Assembly (NCBI GenBank): GCA_963920765.1
Contig: OY987250.1
Location: forward strand, 8,913,409-8,977,408
Direction: 5' to 3'
Source: Ulota crispa
Lineage: Eukaryota; Streptophyta; Bryopsida; Orthotrichales; Orthotrichaceae
DNA: 64,000 bases
Below are positions 12,025-22,138 of the stretch, piece after piece. How positions within the stretch are numbered: the first letter of the stretch is position 1; every line of letters begins with the position of its first letter. Made by a program: the position numbers and the translations under genes. The notes beneath the pieces are model-generated. The model was not told the DNA's origin, did not search any database, and saw only the letters and a list, made by a program, of their open reading frames with translations.

Positions 12025-12240
12025 CAAGTTCTGAGCCTGGCTCTATGAGCTCAAAAGCTAGAGCTGTCGTGGGCTAGGAATTCTGAGCTTCTGGCCGATG
12101 TGAGCTCAAAAGCTAGAGCTGCTAAGGGGCTGGGAATTTTGAGCTTTTGGCCATTGTGAGCTCAAAAGCTAAGAGCTGTCGTAAGAGCTAAGAGTTCTGA
12201 GCCTTGGTTGTAAGCCCGAGGGCTGGAACTAGCCGTAGAA
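12025..12240. repeat. ~62-bp degenerate tandem repeat array
   Basis: About three copies of a unit with TTCTGAGC, then GTGAGCTCAAAAGCTAGAGC, directly after the 77-bp array. The adjoining sequence to 13480 shows nothing recognisable. Confidence 0.65.
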
Positions 12241-13487
12241 GCAGGAAAGAAAGCAGGTTCACCAGCTTAAGGACTCTGATAGCAAAGCAAACCTCAAGCT
12301 AAGGGAGCCAGTGAGCATGGTGACTTCCCATAGAACTGCTGAGGGAATCGAGAGAACTGGCCACTCAAGGCTGAGCTAAAAGGATTCCTGCGAGCTACTA
12401 TGAGGGTTTGTTCTGGTATGGGAATTTTGATAGCGGCTAGTAAGTGGGAACTTGGGTAAGGATCCTATTCTAACTGAAAGTGGACTTGAATGCAACGAGA
12501 CTTCTAAGAAGTGTAGAAAAGCGGCATCACCAATTGTAATCCAACTTCCTAGGGGTTAGTAAGACCAATGCTAGCTATGTTCTGACTAAGCACCTAAGAG
12601 AGGGGGGTCCTTCCTAAGGCAAGACACATGGAACTAAGGGGTTGGCAAACTACAAGTGTTGAGAGCTCAAAAAGCGCTATGAGAGAAGTGACAAATGATG
12701 ATGGGACCCAGAGTGATGGCAAGTGATTAAAAGGTGGAGATACAAGCAATAAGTGATGACAAATGGTGTTTTGGGAGGAGGTGGGCCTCCCTTTATACAT
12801 TTGAGGGAGGACACCTTGGCCCTCTACCTAGGAAATCCATAGATCCCTTGAAATCTACCTAAAATCTAAGAAAACTCAAAAAACGGATGAAATCTAGATG
12901 AATTTGTCATAACTTTTGGAGCGTAGCTCCAAACTACAAACAAACAGTGGCATTGGATTCCTTGGATCCAAAATAGCCGGTTTTGGTTGTTCACACTTCC
13001 AATTCCAACCTACAAGGCGTCGGGAAACTTGAATGAAGGATTAGGGGTGGATGGATGAAAAACTCAGATTTAGAAATTCATCCAAAAATGAGAAATTGAC
13101 TTCCCAAGGTCTTCCAACACTATTGGGGGAGCCGAGAAACACTCCTTGCTTCCGTCAATGGGGCTCCAAATGGATGATATCTTGAAATTGGATGGATGTC
13201 GTCGTTCAAGGCCTTGCCGCTATTGAAACAACTTGAAACTTGGGGGTTCTTCATAAATCCTTGAGAAACTCTTCCATGAATTTTGGTGGCATTTTATTGC
13301 CATTTTTCAACCTCTTTTCATCGGGGTTGACTAGTAGCCTTGCGGGGTTGATTGCTGGGAATCATGCTCTCTAAGGAGCCAAAGGTATTGGGCACCTTGG
13401 GTGTAGACGCCCCAAATGTTGTTGCTAATAGATGTCGGTTTGTAATCTGATGAGGTGACCCTTGGCCGTGGCGTAATGAATCTACTC
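12241..13487. other. no gene seen
   Basis: No open frame resembles a known protein and no terminal repeats are visible. It is probably part of a degraded retroelement, given its position between repeat arrays. Confidence 0.45.
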
Positions 13488-13622
13488 CTAAACCAACTTT
13501 CTCTAATTAGGTTAGTGGGGACTTTTGGAGGGGATTCCAAGCCCCAAGTAGCAAAACCTAAACTAACCTTCTCTAATTAGGTTAATTGGGACTTTTGGAG
13601 GGGATCCCAAACCCCAAGTATG
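13488..13622. repeat. ~70-bp tandem duplication
   Basis: Two adjacent copies of CTCTAATTAGGTTA...GGGACTTTTGGAGGGGAT...CCCCAAGTA, differing at a few bases. Confidence 0.75.
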
Positions 13623-14370
13623 TGTGTCACTCAAACTAACTAAAAACTATTAATTCTCACTAAATCACTCCTAATGACTTACCAAATGGAGTAGGGTAAA
13701 TGGCGTACCGCTAACCATTTGGTTTAACTAATTTAAATCAACATAAATGGCTATTCTACTTATATTAATGTAATTTCAAAGTTAACTAAAACAAAAAAAG
13801 GATTCAGAACTTCTAGTGTTGAATTTGGGACTCATAGGGGTACGGTTGGTCATCTTGGTGAGTGGGGGACCAGGCTGTTTGCCTTTTCATTTAGGCAAAT
13901 GGTGGGCAAGATGTGTTGGGGTATACCTGGTTTGAGCAAGGTTTCTTGTTTCAAATGACTGACAGGACGTGGAATAGCTGGTAGCCAACTGGTGCATGCC
14001 CCTTTCGCTGACAAATCCGGCTTTGTAGGGAAGCGGGAGAGCAGCCACTGGCACCCACGGGGCAGTGTACGGGAAGCCCATCCTCTGTGTCAGTTGACCC
14101 CTCCCTAGCCTCGGTCACTTCCAAAATCGAGCGTCCCAGGACCGCCCATTCTCAGAATTTTTCAGAGGTGAAGTATAAAGCAAATCAATCCAAAAATTGA
14201 CATGGCCACTCTCAATACATAACCCTACCACATAGAAAAAATCAGAACCAATGAATTAAACCTCCTTAGCTTACATCAACATTCAAAGGCAAGAGCACCA
14301 GGAAATCCAGCAAAAGGGAAGCGGTCAATCCAGGTTTGACTGCTACAAAGTCAACATCCGTATGGTGTCA
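13623..14370. other. no gene seen
   Basis: The first part is AT-rich. A more GC-rich block at about 13820-14160 contains a minus-strand open frame (13887-14081) that I do not recognise and do not call a gene. Confidence 0.45.
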
Positions 14371-15206
14371 TGATGTAAATCATGGCATATAATAAATATG
14401 TAAAATTTGATTAGAATATAGTTTGTGTGAGGTGTTGTACTCTTTTTCCTTTACCTGTGGTTTTATCCTTGATTTACAAGGTTTTCCCGGATAAGGTTTT
14501 GATGAGGCAACAACCATATAGAAGTGTTAGTTAATTGAAGACACTAGAGTTTATTTTAGAAAAATAATTCAAGAACCAATAGTAGAGATGTTCTTCATAA
14601 TACATTTTACATACTCCATATCTTACTCTTTTTCTTGCATATTTTTGTTTTTTTATCTTCTTGCAACTTTGTTTTATAGAGCAAAATTACAATACATGGT
14701 ATCTTTCCATCTATTGATATGAGATAGGTTGTAGCTAGAATCCCTGTGATTTCTTCAGGCAAACTCCTCTCTACTCGACATTTGGTGAGCACCAAATGTC
14801 GAGTAGAGAGGAGTTTGCCTGAAGAAATCACAGGGATTCTAGCTACAACCTATCTCATATCAATAGATGGAAAGATACCATGTATTGTAATTTTGCTCTA
14901 TAAAACAAAGTTGCAAGAAGATAAAAAAACAAAAATATGCAAGAAAAAGAGTAAGATATGGAGTATGTAAAATGTATTATGAAGAACATCTCTACTATTG
15001 GTTCTTGAATTATTTTTCTAAAATAAACTCTAGTGTCTTCAATTAACTAACACTTCTATATGGTTGTTGCCTCATCAAAACCTTATCCGGGAAAACCTTG
15101 TAAATCAAGGATAAAACCACAGGTAAAGGAAAAAGAGTACAACACCTCACACAAACTATATTCTAATCAAATTTTACATATTTACTATATACCGTGATTT
15201 ACATCG
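14371..15206. mobile_element. palindrome of two inverted LTR-leader units
   Basis: The whole segment is a near-perfect inverted repeat centred at 14788/14789 with a 2-bp spacer (ACATTTGGTG AG CACCAAATGT). Mismatches are confined mostly to the outer 20 bases and one near the centre. Each arm reads like a copia LTR plus leader. It starts TGATGTAAATC, passes CTCTTTTTCCTTTACC...GGTTTTGATGAGGCAAC, ends AATACA at 14696, then has TGGTATC, the start of the methionine-tRNA primer-binding site, and about 92 bases of leader. The second arm mirrors this at 14881-15206. The duplicate 74-residue frames on both strands are a consequence of the symmetry. Confidence 0.75.
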
Positions 15207-15604
15207 CAACAATAGTCAAAAACATTAAAAACTAAACCACCTCCTGCATACCTAAGTTACCTCTGACCCTATGCGGCTAGTTTCTCTGACTCAACCCCTG
15301 CAATAAGAACAAGATTTTTCATTGAAAGGACCCCTGAGGCTATGCCCCATCCGAGAAAAAACTCCGAGCGCTCAGGGGTTAACCAATTTTCGTATAGACC
15401 TTCAATTTTATTCTTGAATGTTCAATTTCATAATTAAAAATTGCATATTAAACTTTTACATTAAAAAATACTATTCTTGGAATCTTCTTAAACCATGACT
15501 TGTTTTTGCCTCAAAAACTTTAGATCTACATGCTTCATTGCCCCCTTTCTTGCACTCCTGTGGGATTAAATTGCATTGATATGTAAAGTAGAGCTTATAT
15601 ATAA

Positions 15605-16465
15605 GGTAAGGTAGAGGGCTCTAAAATGGAGCGAGCTCTAAAATGGTGCACTTCTAAGAACACCTGACATGTTCTTCTCAAATATCCACTATTGTCATTG
15701 ATGAGTTAGGTGGGCTTAGTTATAAAGCTAAGGGCGGCTTCACACTATGACTAGCCAAGTCGAGAGGCCGTGGGATTGAGTGGCCAAACTTTGGTGAGAG
15801 CCTAACAAAATGGGCTGAAAATAGGTATTAAAATATTATTTTTGACACCTTTGGCCGACTTTAGTGTGATGCCTCCAAAGGCCAAACTCTCGGCAATGAG
15901 CTTCCACGGACTCTCAACTTGAATGGCTATAGTGTGAAGCCTCCAAAGGCCAAGCCCAAAGTCCAAAGTCATAAACTTTCATGGCCTCTCAACTTGAATG
16001 GCCATATGTGAAGCCTCCAAAGGCCAAGCCCAAAGTCCAAAGCCATAGCATTTATGAGACCTTCCAAATCCAATGGCCAAGATCTTGTAAGCTTTTGATT
16101 ATTTTATGAAAACAATGTGACGGCCTCTCAACCATAGTTTGGGTCTCCATTTTTGCTTGACCCAAACTATTGCCGAGAGGCCATCAACCTTGGATGATAA
16201 AATGCTGCCATGTAGACATTTGGAGAATGACAGCCTTTGGAGTTTGGTCTCTAGTGTGAAGGCGTGAGCGGCCGGACTCTTGATTTTGTGCAATCTGATT
16301 TCTGCAGACCAACGGCCTCTCGACCTTTGGCCATAGTGTGAAGCCGCCCTAAGCCCATCTAACTCATCAATGACGGTAGTAGATATTTGAAAAGAACAAT
16401 GTTAGGCGTTCCTAGAAGTGCACCATTTTAGAGACCGCTCCATTTTAGAGCCCTCTACTTTAGAG
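15605..16465. mobile_element. long-TIR DNA transposon derivative
   Basis: Two inverted arms of roughly 180 bp bracket about 500 bp. The left arm begins GTAGAGGGCTCTAAAATGG near 15612 and the right arm ends CCATTTTAGAGCCCTCTAC near 16464. The arms share the segments GTGCACTTCTA, ATGAGTTAG and GGCGGCTTCACACTATG. The interior carries repeated GTGAAGCCTCCAAAGGCCAAG blocks. Long TIRs suggest a Mutator-like non-autonomous element. No convincing target duplication was found. Confidence 0.55.
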
Positions 16466-16919
16466 CTTATACATAAATTAGAGCTTATACGTAAGGTAGA
16501 TAAACCCATCTTAAGCGTTTAAGGGTTTGGGGGTACCTCAAGGTCTCAAAAAATTCAAAAACAAAATCAGTAGGATTAGCCTTTCAACAAATTGTCTTGA
16601 AATGTAACTTTTGTGAAAAAAAATATTGTAGATTATTTTCTACAAAATGGCAAAGTTGCAGGACATAGGGTCTTTATTAGCAACTCTAGACTACCCTTGA
16701 AACTGTTGGGATGTGTTCCTATACATGTACTTGACGGTCCCAATCCCAACCCTTTCAAGTAGCTTAGCACTTGATACGTGGCAGAATTTGCTTGTGCAAG
16801 AGGCATTCATGCTCCACTTTGGGTTCAACAATGGGTGGAGAAGCCCCAAAAAGTAGGGATTGGGATTGGGAGACGCTTGGAGAATGAACCTTTTACTTCA
16901 ACTTCAAATTGACTCTAAA

Positions 16920-17190
16920 GACAAAATGTGCCCTTGACCAATTTTTGAAATTAAATAACACCTCACTATATTACTATTTTTAGAAGTTTATATCTTTGAA
17001 ATTTTCTTTTTGAAGTTTAGTTTTAGCTTCAACAATTTGATTTTGCAAATGATTGATTATGATTTTTCTATTCAAGATTTTGTGCACGAGTGTCCATTGC
17101 AATCTTGACCTTATGTAGTGTTGAGGGCTCTTGGGAATGAGCCTTGAATACACTAGATCTTTGAGGAAAAATCACGTTAGAAGTTCATTT
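16920..17190. mobile_element. truncated copy of the 38138-38783 TTAA element
   Basis: The sequence matches, in inverted orientation, the interior of the element at 38138-38783 (shared blocks include GACAAAATG, CCTTGAC, GATTGCAATGGACAC in complement and CACTAGATCTTTGAG). The TTAA-flanked ends are not preserved, so it is a fragment. Confidence 0.6.
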
Positions 17191-17213
17191 TAAAAAACTG
17201 TACAAGAAAAAAT

Positions 17214-17312
17214 CCATTTTTTGACCAAGCACTATGACTACCGTGAGTCATTTTGGACATATTTTGTGTCCAAAATGACTCATGGTAGTCATAGTGCTTA
17301 GTCAAAAAATGG
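17214..17312. repeat. 99-bp near-perfect hairpin
   Basis: The arms CCATTTTTTGACCAAGCACT...GGACATA and its complement pair over about 46 bases around a 5-base loop (TTTTG), with two or three mismatches. It could be a tiny foldback transposon or a small-RNA hairpin. Confidence 0.75.
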
Positions 17313-18510
17313 CCTCCCCGTTTATGTGGGATGGAGAATTGAGAGTGGAGAATGGAGAATGATTCATTTTTTTGATGATAAATGTTCAAAATTTACCCCT
17401 CCCATGGCATGGTATGCACATATCAAAATCTAGTTGTGCTCATATCAATTCCCGTAAATCAACATGCACAAAATTTTGGTCACCTTAGTTGCAAGGCCTA
17501 CTTTTGATATATGATGAGGCCCAAGGTCCGGGAATAGCGGGCGGCTAGTTCAAAGCTAGCCGGTTGAAATGAGAAAAATTCGTTTGCAATTTATAAACAT
17601 TTGTTGAAAAATTGGTTGAAAATCTAGTTTTTTAATGTTTACAGTATGAAATAGAGAAAACAAATAGTAAAGTTCCTTGATAAGCTGGTTTGGAAATTGA
17701 AAGAAATCACCTAGAAAGCTCAAATATTTCTAGAGCCCAATGAGGTCTAGTTTCGATATTTTTTAATTGTCAAGTCTATTTTTGAAATACGGCCAATTGT
17801 CAGGCCTATTTTTGATACTTTCCCTAAAAAATAAATAAATTTTGGTGGAACTGCTTCTATTTATTGCAAAACTAGTATACTGCAAGGTGATTCCAAGAAA
17901 CACTTGTACTATTTTCTGTCCCCTTCACCTCATGTAGGTGCTTTTTGGCTTGTAACTTTTGCGCAACAAGTTCTTTTGAGCTGAAATTTCAAAGAAAGGT
18001 ACTTGTCATAGTTACATACCTTTGAGAATTTTTATGGTTTTTTTTAAATTATTTTACTTTTTTTAAATAGCCCCCAAATAGGTTTCTACCTTGGCCATTT
18101 TGGGGGGTTTTAATACTATTTTGGGTCCAAAAAAGAAAATCTCATGCCACAAATCAAGGAAGTTGTTCATCATAGAGCATTACATGGATGTCTAGAAGGG
18201 TTTCACAAAATTCTAAATTCCATGCCATGCACACGAGCTCAAAGTGGACATCCTATCTCCTTGCCTAGGGGATAGGCAAAAACATTAACCAAAAATTGGT
18301 TTACATGAGGCAATGGATTAGTAGTAGCTCAAAAATGGCCATTTTTTGTTTTAATTTTTTGAATTTTTTTACTATTTTCTAAAAAGCAAAAAGAAAATTA
18401 TCTTTTTATTGGTAAATTTTGTCCCTTTATTTTTGTGCATAATTTTTAGAATAAAACTTTTCTAGGCCTGAATTTTCACAAGTATGTTATTTTAAGTGCT
18501 TTACAAAATT
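17313..18510. other. no gene seen
   Basis: AT-rich non-coding sequence with no terminal repeats found. Confidence 0.45.
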
Positions 18511-18511
18511 T

Positions 18512-18580
18512 CCATATATATATATATATATATATTTTTTTTTTTTAATTTTTTCATTTTTTAATTTTTTAATTTTTAAA
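18512..18580. repeat. AT-rich simple sequence
   Basis: A (TA)n run followed by T-runs and repeated TTTTTTAATT. Confidence 0.9.
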
Positions 18581-18679
18581 GCTCATAGTACTACATAGGA
18601 CTACTAGTTTTAAGGGTGTTTGAGACAAAACAATGAAGTGTTTCTTGGAATTGCCCTGCTTGTCATATCGACGAGATTA

Positions 18680-18935
18680 TGCCTCCACCCCCTATCCCCG
18701 TGCCCCTCTATTCTCGCGCTCTCAACCACCGTGCTCCCCAATCCTTGTGCTCCCCAATCCCCGTGCTCCCCAATCCCCATGCTCCCCAATCCCTATGCTC
18801 CCCAATCCTCATGCTCCCCAATCCCCAAGCTCCCCAATCCTTGTGTCCCCTTATCCCTGTGTCCTCCTATCCCTGTGCCCCCTTATCCTTGTGTTCCCCT
18901 ATTCCCGTGCCCCTTATCCCCGTGCCTTCTTTTTG
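18680..18935. repeat. 15-bp C-rich minisatellite
   Basis: About sixteen units of CCCCAATCCCCGTGCT-type sequence, grading into CCCCTTATCCCTGTGTC-type units. All three plus-strand frames stay open because the unit is a multiple of three, producing artificial Pro/Ser/Cys-rich translations. I do not treat these as genes. Confidence 0.85.
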
Positions 18936-19139
18936 CTGAGAGAAAGTTGTGGTGCAATTGCCATTGATGGTATAACTGTTAGTGACATGTTGTTAATGTC
19001 TAGTGAAGCAAATAAAAGAGAGTTATTGATGATTTTACGTTATTCCATTTATACCTTTTTGATCCTAGTCATGTCCAAACCTAACTTATGCCCAATTCTA
19101 ATTGACTGAGAGCTTGTCCACCCTTACACTGTTCCAATC

Positions 19140-19395
19140 TGACACACTCCAAGCATGGATGATAAGTGCTGCGGGCCCTTCAAAATCCTTTCATGGCACT
19201 CCATTCTAGAGTGTCAAAGTAGGGACCCTTCAAAACACTATTCATCCTAACTTTAGTGAGCTTTATTCTATATTTCCTTTGGTGCATGGTCAAAGCACTA
19301 TTTATGGGGCATGCTTGGAGTGCAAGGGCCATGTTTGAAGTGCATGACTATTTTGAGGGCCCTTCAAAAATAGATGTAATCTCTTGGAGTGTCAA
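19140..19395. mobile_element. MITE with TGACACACTCCAAG ends
   Basis: The left end TGACACACTCCAAGCATG and the right end CTTGGAGTGTCA are inverted. The interior has repeated AGGGCCCTTCAAAA and ACTCCA motifs. It is about 256 bp with no coding capacity. Confidence 0.5.
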
Positions 19396-20039
19396 GTTTG
19401 AATTATAAGGCTGGAGTTGCTTTGAACAACATTCTATTATATATAGAGATTGGTTAGAAAAAAGAATCTCATTATTGAAAGAAGTAATAGAGTCTTGAAC
19501 ACAAAGTGGCAGTCCTTTTTAAAAAATTCTCTCACACAATCAATAAGTAATCAAATCTAAAACTAATTACAGATTTGAAAATCTTAGAAAAGGGGGCAAA
19601 TTTCATGAAAGTTTGACATAAATCTAATAAAGGGAAGTGTTAGAAAAATACATATTTGACAAAAATATCATTTTATGGTTTAAATGCTTTTAAAATCACT
19701 ACAATTTTGTCAACCATTTGTCACCAATATATTCTCAATCTATTCTCAATGTACAACAAGCTTGCAATTTATGAGACAACTTCAAATTTTCAAAGGTGGT
19801 TAAAATCCAAAACAATGTTGATTATGTTGATAAAAGTTGATAAATATGGCATACTCATTTGTGCAAAATTGCATTTGACATGGATGAAAAGCATGGATTA
19901 GGAATAATCTACTCTTCACATTCTAATACATTTTAACCCCCTTAACAGGCTTTTCAAATATGTAATCACTTTTAAATTTGATGAAAAATTGAGTGTGTGG
20001 GAGGGATTTCAGTGAGGACTGCTCCTCTATGACGGCTGG

Positions 20040-20620
20040 GGCTAGATGGCATGCCGTTTTGGCTGGGGCCCACGCTTGACACCCTGCCCAGCCCCTGCCC
20101 AAACCATTTTCTCTCTCCTCTTGAACTCTCAACTCTAACCTTCACTTTTTGAAACTTGTGTTTGAGCCCCTTCACTTGCTATTATGCTCCTTGAAACTTG
20201 GTTAGTAACTAGTTCTTTCACCAATGTGCTCATGAACTAGTTACTAACCAAGTTTCAAGAAGCACAATAACAAGTGAAGGGGCTCAAATGCAAGTTTCAA
20301 AAAGTGAAGATTAGAGTTGAGAATTCAAGAGGAGAAAGAAAATGGTTTGAATAGGGGCTGAGCAAAGTGTCAGGCGCAAGCCCCAGCCAAAACGGCATAC
20401 CATCTAACCATAGCCAAAACGGCATGCCATTTAACCCCAACCAAAACGGCATGCCATCTAGCCCCGACCAAAACGGCATGCCATCTAACCATAGCCAAAA
20501 CGGCATGCCATCTAACCACAGCCAAAACGGCATGCCATTTAACCCAGCCAAAACGGCATGCCATTTAACCCAGCCAAAACGGCATGCCATCTAGCCCCAG
20601 CCAAAACGGCATGCTCCCCA
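20040..20620. mobile_element. foldback element with subrepeat arm
   Basis: A hairpin at about 20090-20362 (arms run from AGCCCCTGCCCAAACCATTT to its complement, loop near 20215-20230) is flanked on the right by about nine units of AAAACGGCATGCCAT plus 9-12 variable bases at 20385-20620. On the left there is one inverted unit (ATGGCATGCCGTTTTGG, about 20046-20062). Each unit holds the palindrome GGCATGCC. Arms made of tandem subrepeats are the hallmark of foldback-type elements. Open frames on both strands across it are repeat artefacts. Confidence 0.65.
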
Positions 20621-20689
20621 GCCCTTTATGACCGGGACTCTATAAATGAAAATGCTAACCAGCTTCGGGAGGCACACCTGTCGAGTGCT

Positions 20690-20984
20690 GGTGCAACGAG
20701 AATGCTGACGTGGCCGAGCATCTATCTCAACTCTGCTTCCATTCGGCAAACTCCTCCCCCTTTTTGCGGCGTTTCTTTATCGCTGTCTCCGATGCTGCTC
20801 GTCTCCCGAGCTCCCCCCCCTACACAGACTTCCTCCGCCGTGCAACTCTGGTTATTCACTGCTGTGCTTTAACAATTTCGGAGTTCAGTTGCGGCGACAG
20901 AATCCCGGATCGCTTGTTCAGCTGGGGCGGCTCCAACTTGAGCTGGGTGGAACGCTGACAAAGTGGAGCAATCAACTGAATTTG
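20690..20984 (+). promoter_or_regulatory. putative untranslated first exon / promoter island
   Basis: This is a GC- and pyrimidine-rich island in AT-rich surroundings, ending in a good donor site (GAATTTG|GTAAGC, GT at 20985). It could be a distal untranslated exon of the NUDCD2-like gene about 1.1 kb downstream, or of an unannotated transcript. A telobox-like TTAGGGTTT occurs at about 21347 and 21461. There are no transcript data. Confidence 0.3.
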
Positions 20985-22138
20985 GTAAGCTTTGATGGTG
21001 CCGTTTCTTTCAGTTTGTGAGTTTTACCAACTTCCAAGGCAATGCGACGTATTCTAGGAACTATTAGTATGTAACGAAACCGAAATAGGTGAATTGACTA
21101 TCGCTACAACAAGTTTTCACGTCAAATATGTTCCTTAGAATGTAAATCCCGAGGTATGTGCAAACAGAAGTGGCTCTGCCCTAAATTTCAGATGTTCAAG
21201 TGAAGAGGCGAAGTTCAAGAGTGACCAGGAATCATGTATTGAAAATCACAGCCTAGAATTTAGACAGTTGCTTTTTCAGAGGTTTTTGTTAAGAAAATGT
21301 GAGCAAGGTTGTACTTTTGAGGACCCAGTGGTGGAAGTTTAGTGAAAATTAGGGTTTCCTCTTTCAGGCTTCACGGCTTGAAGAGTCCGACGATGAACAC
21401 CCATATCCTGGCTTTAGGGTACTCTTTGAAAATCCTCATACTATCTTGCGAAGCATTGCAATTAGGGTTTGTCAAATATGGGTTTGATCTCATTGACCTG
21501 TGCTTTTACAAAACCATGAGGATCCTCTTGCTTACAAGGTTATTTTGTGAGCGAAATGACTTCTACTTTGTGAGTGTAAAATGGTGAGCATGAACTGTGA
21601 GCCAAGATTTATGTGAGCATGAATCGATTTTGAGCTTTAAATCAATGGAAAAACAAAAAAACGCAAGTTTTTCAAGAGAAGAAAGTTTTAAATGCACCAT
21701 TATGAAGCCCTATGTATACGATTATAGGTGAAAGGTGAAATTTAGTATCTTGACAAAATTATCTAGGCTCACGGCTCACATATCCCCGCTCACGATATAG
21801 CATACCCCTTTGTCTACTTTAGTAACCACTGCAAACTCATTCAACAAACTCAGAAGGAAAAAGTTGGATGAAAAATCAAAATTCTTCATGTATGATTTTA
21901 CATCTGAAACTATCCAAATGTGACTTTGTGGCTTCATATGCACTTGGGGTTAAACCGAGGGGTATATTGTGGTTTAGGGTTACGGCGAAGTCAAGGACGA
22001 CATGAAGTTAGGTACACTACGAAAGACTCTGTGCCTGTAGTGTCTCTCTCGCTTTCCGATTAAGATTCGGACTCAGACTTCCTCGGGGTAGCTCCTGTTG
22101 ATGCAATTCTCCTTTCCTGCGGTAACTCAAAATACAAG

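Noticed and set aside
14607..14970. Two nearly identical 74-residue proteins on opposite strands
   Set aside because: A by-product of the palindrome; the sequence is LTR leader, not a gene.
15290..15385. Possible TTAA element ending CAGGGGTTAACC near 15380
   Set aside because: Only one plausible end was seen; the CAACCCCTGC near 15290 is not a convincing partner.
18650..18940. CRISPR-like array
   Set aside because: Units are contiguous with no unique spacers, and the context is a plant nuclear genome.
18620..19109. Three overlapping Pro/Ser/Cys-rich plus-strand frames
   Set aside because: They arise from a 15-bp tandem repeat that stays open in every frame; no start context, splice or family evidence.
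20297..20594. Repetitive frames on both strands over the GGCATGCC array
   Set aside because: The repeat unit, not selection, keeps them open; they lie inside a foldback element.
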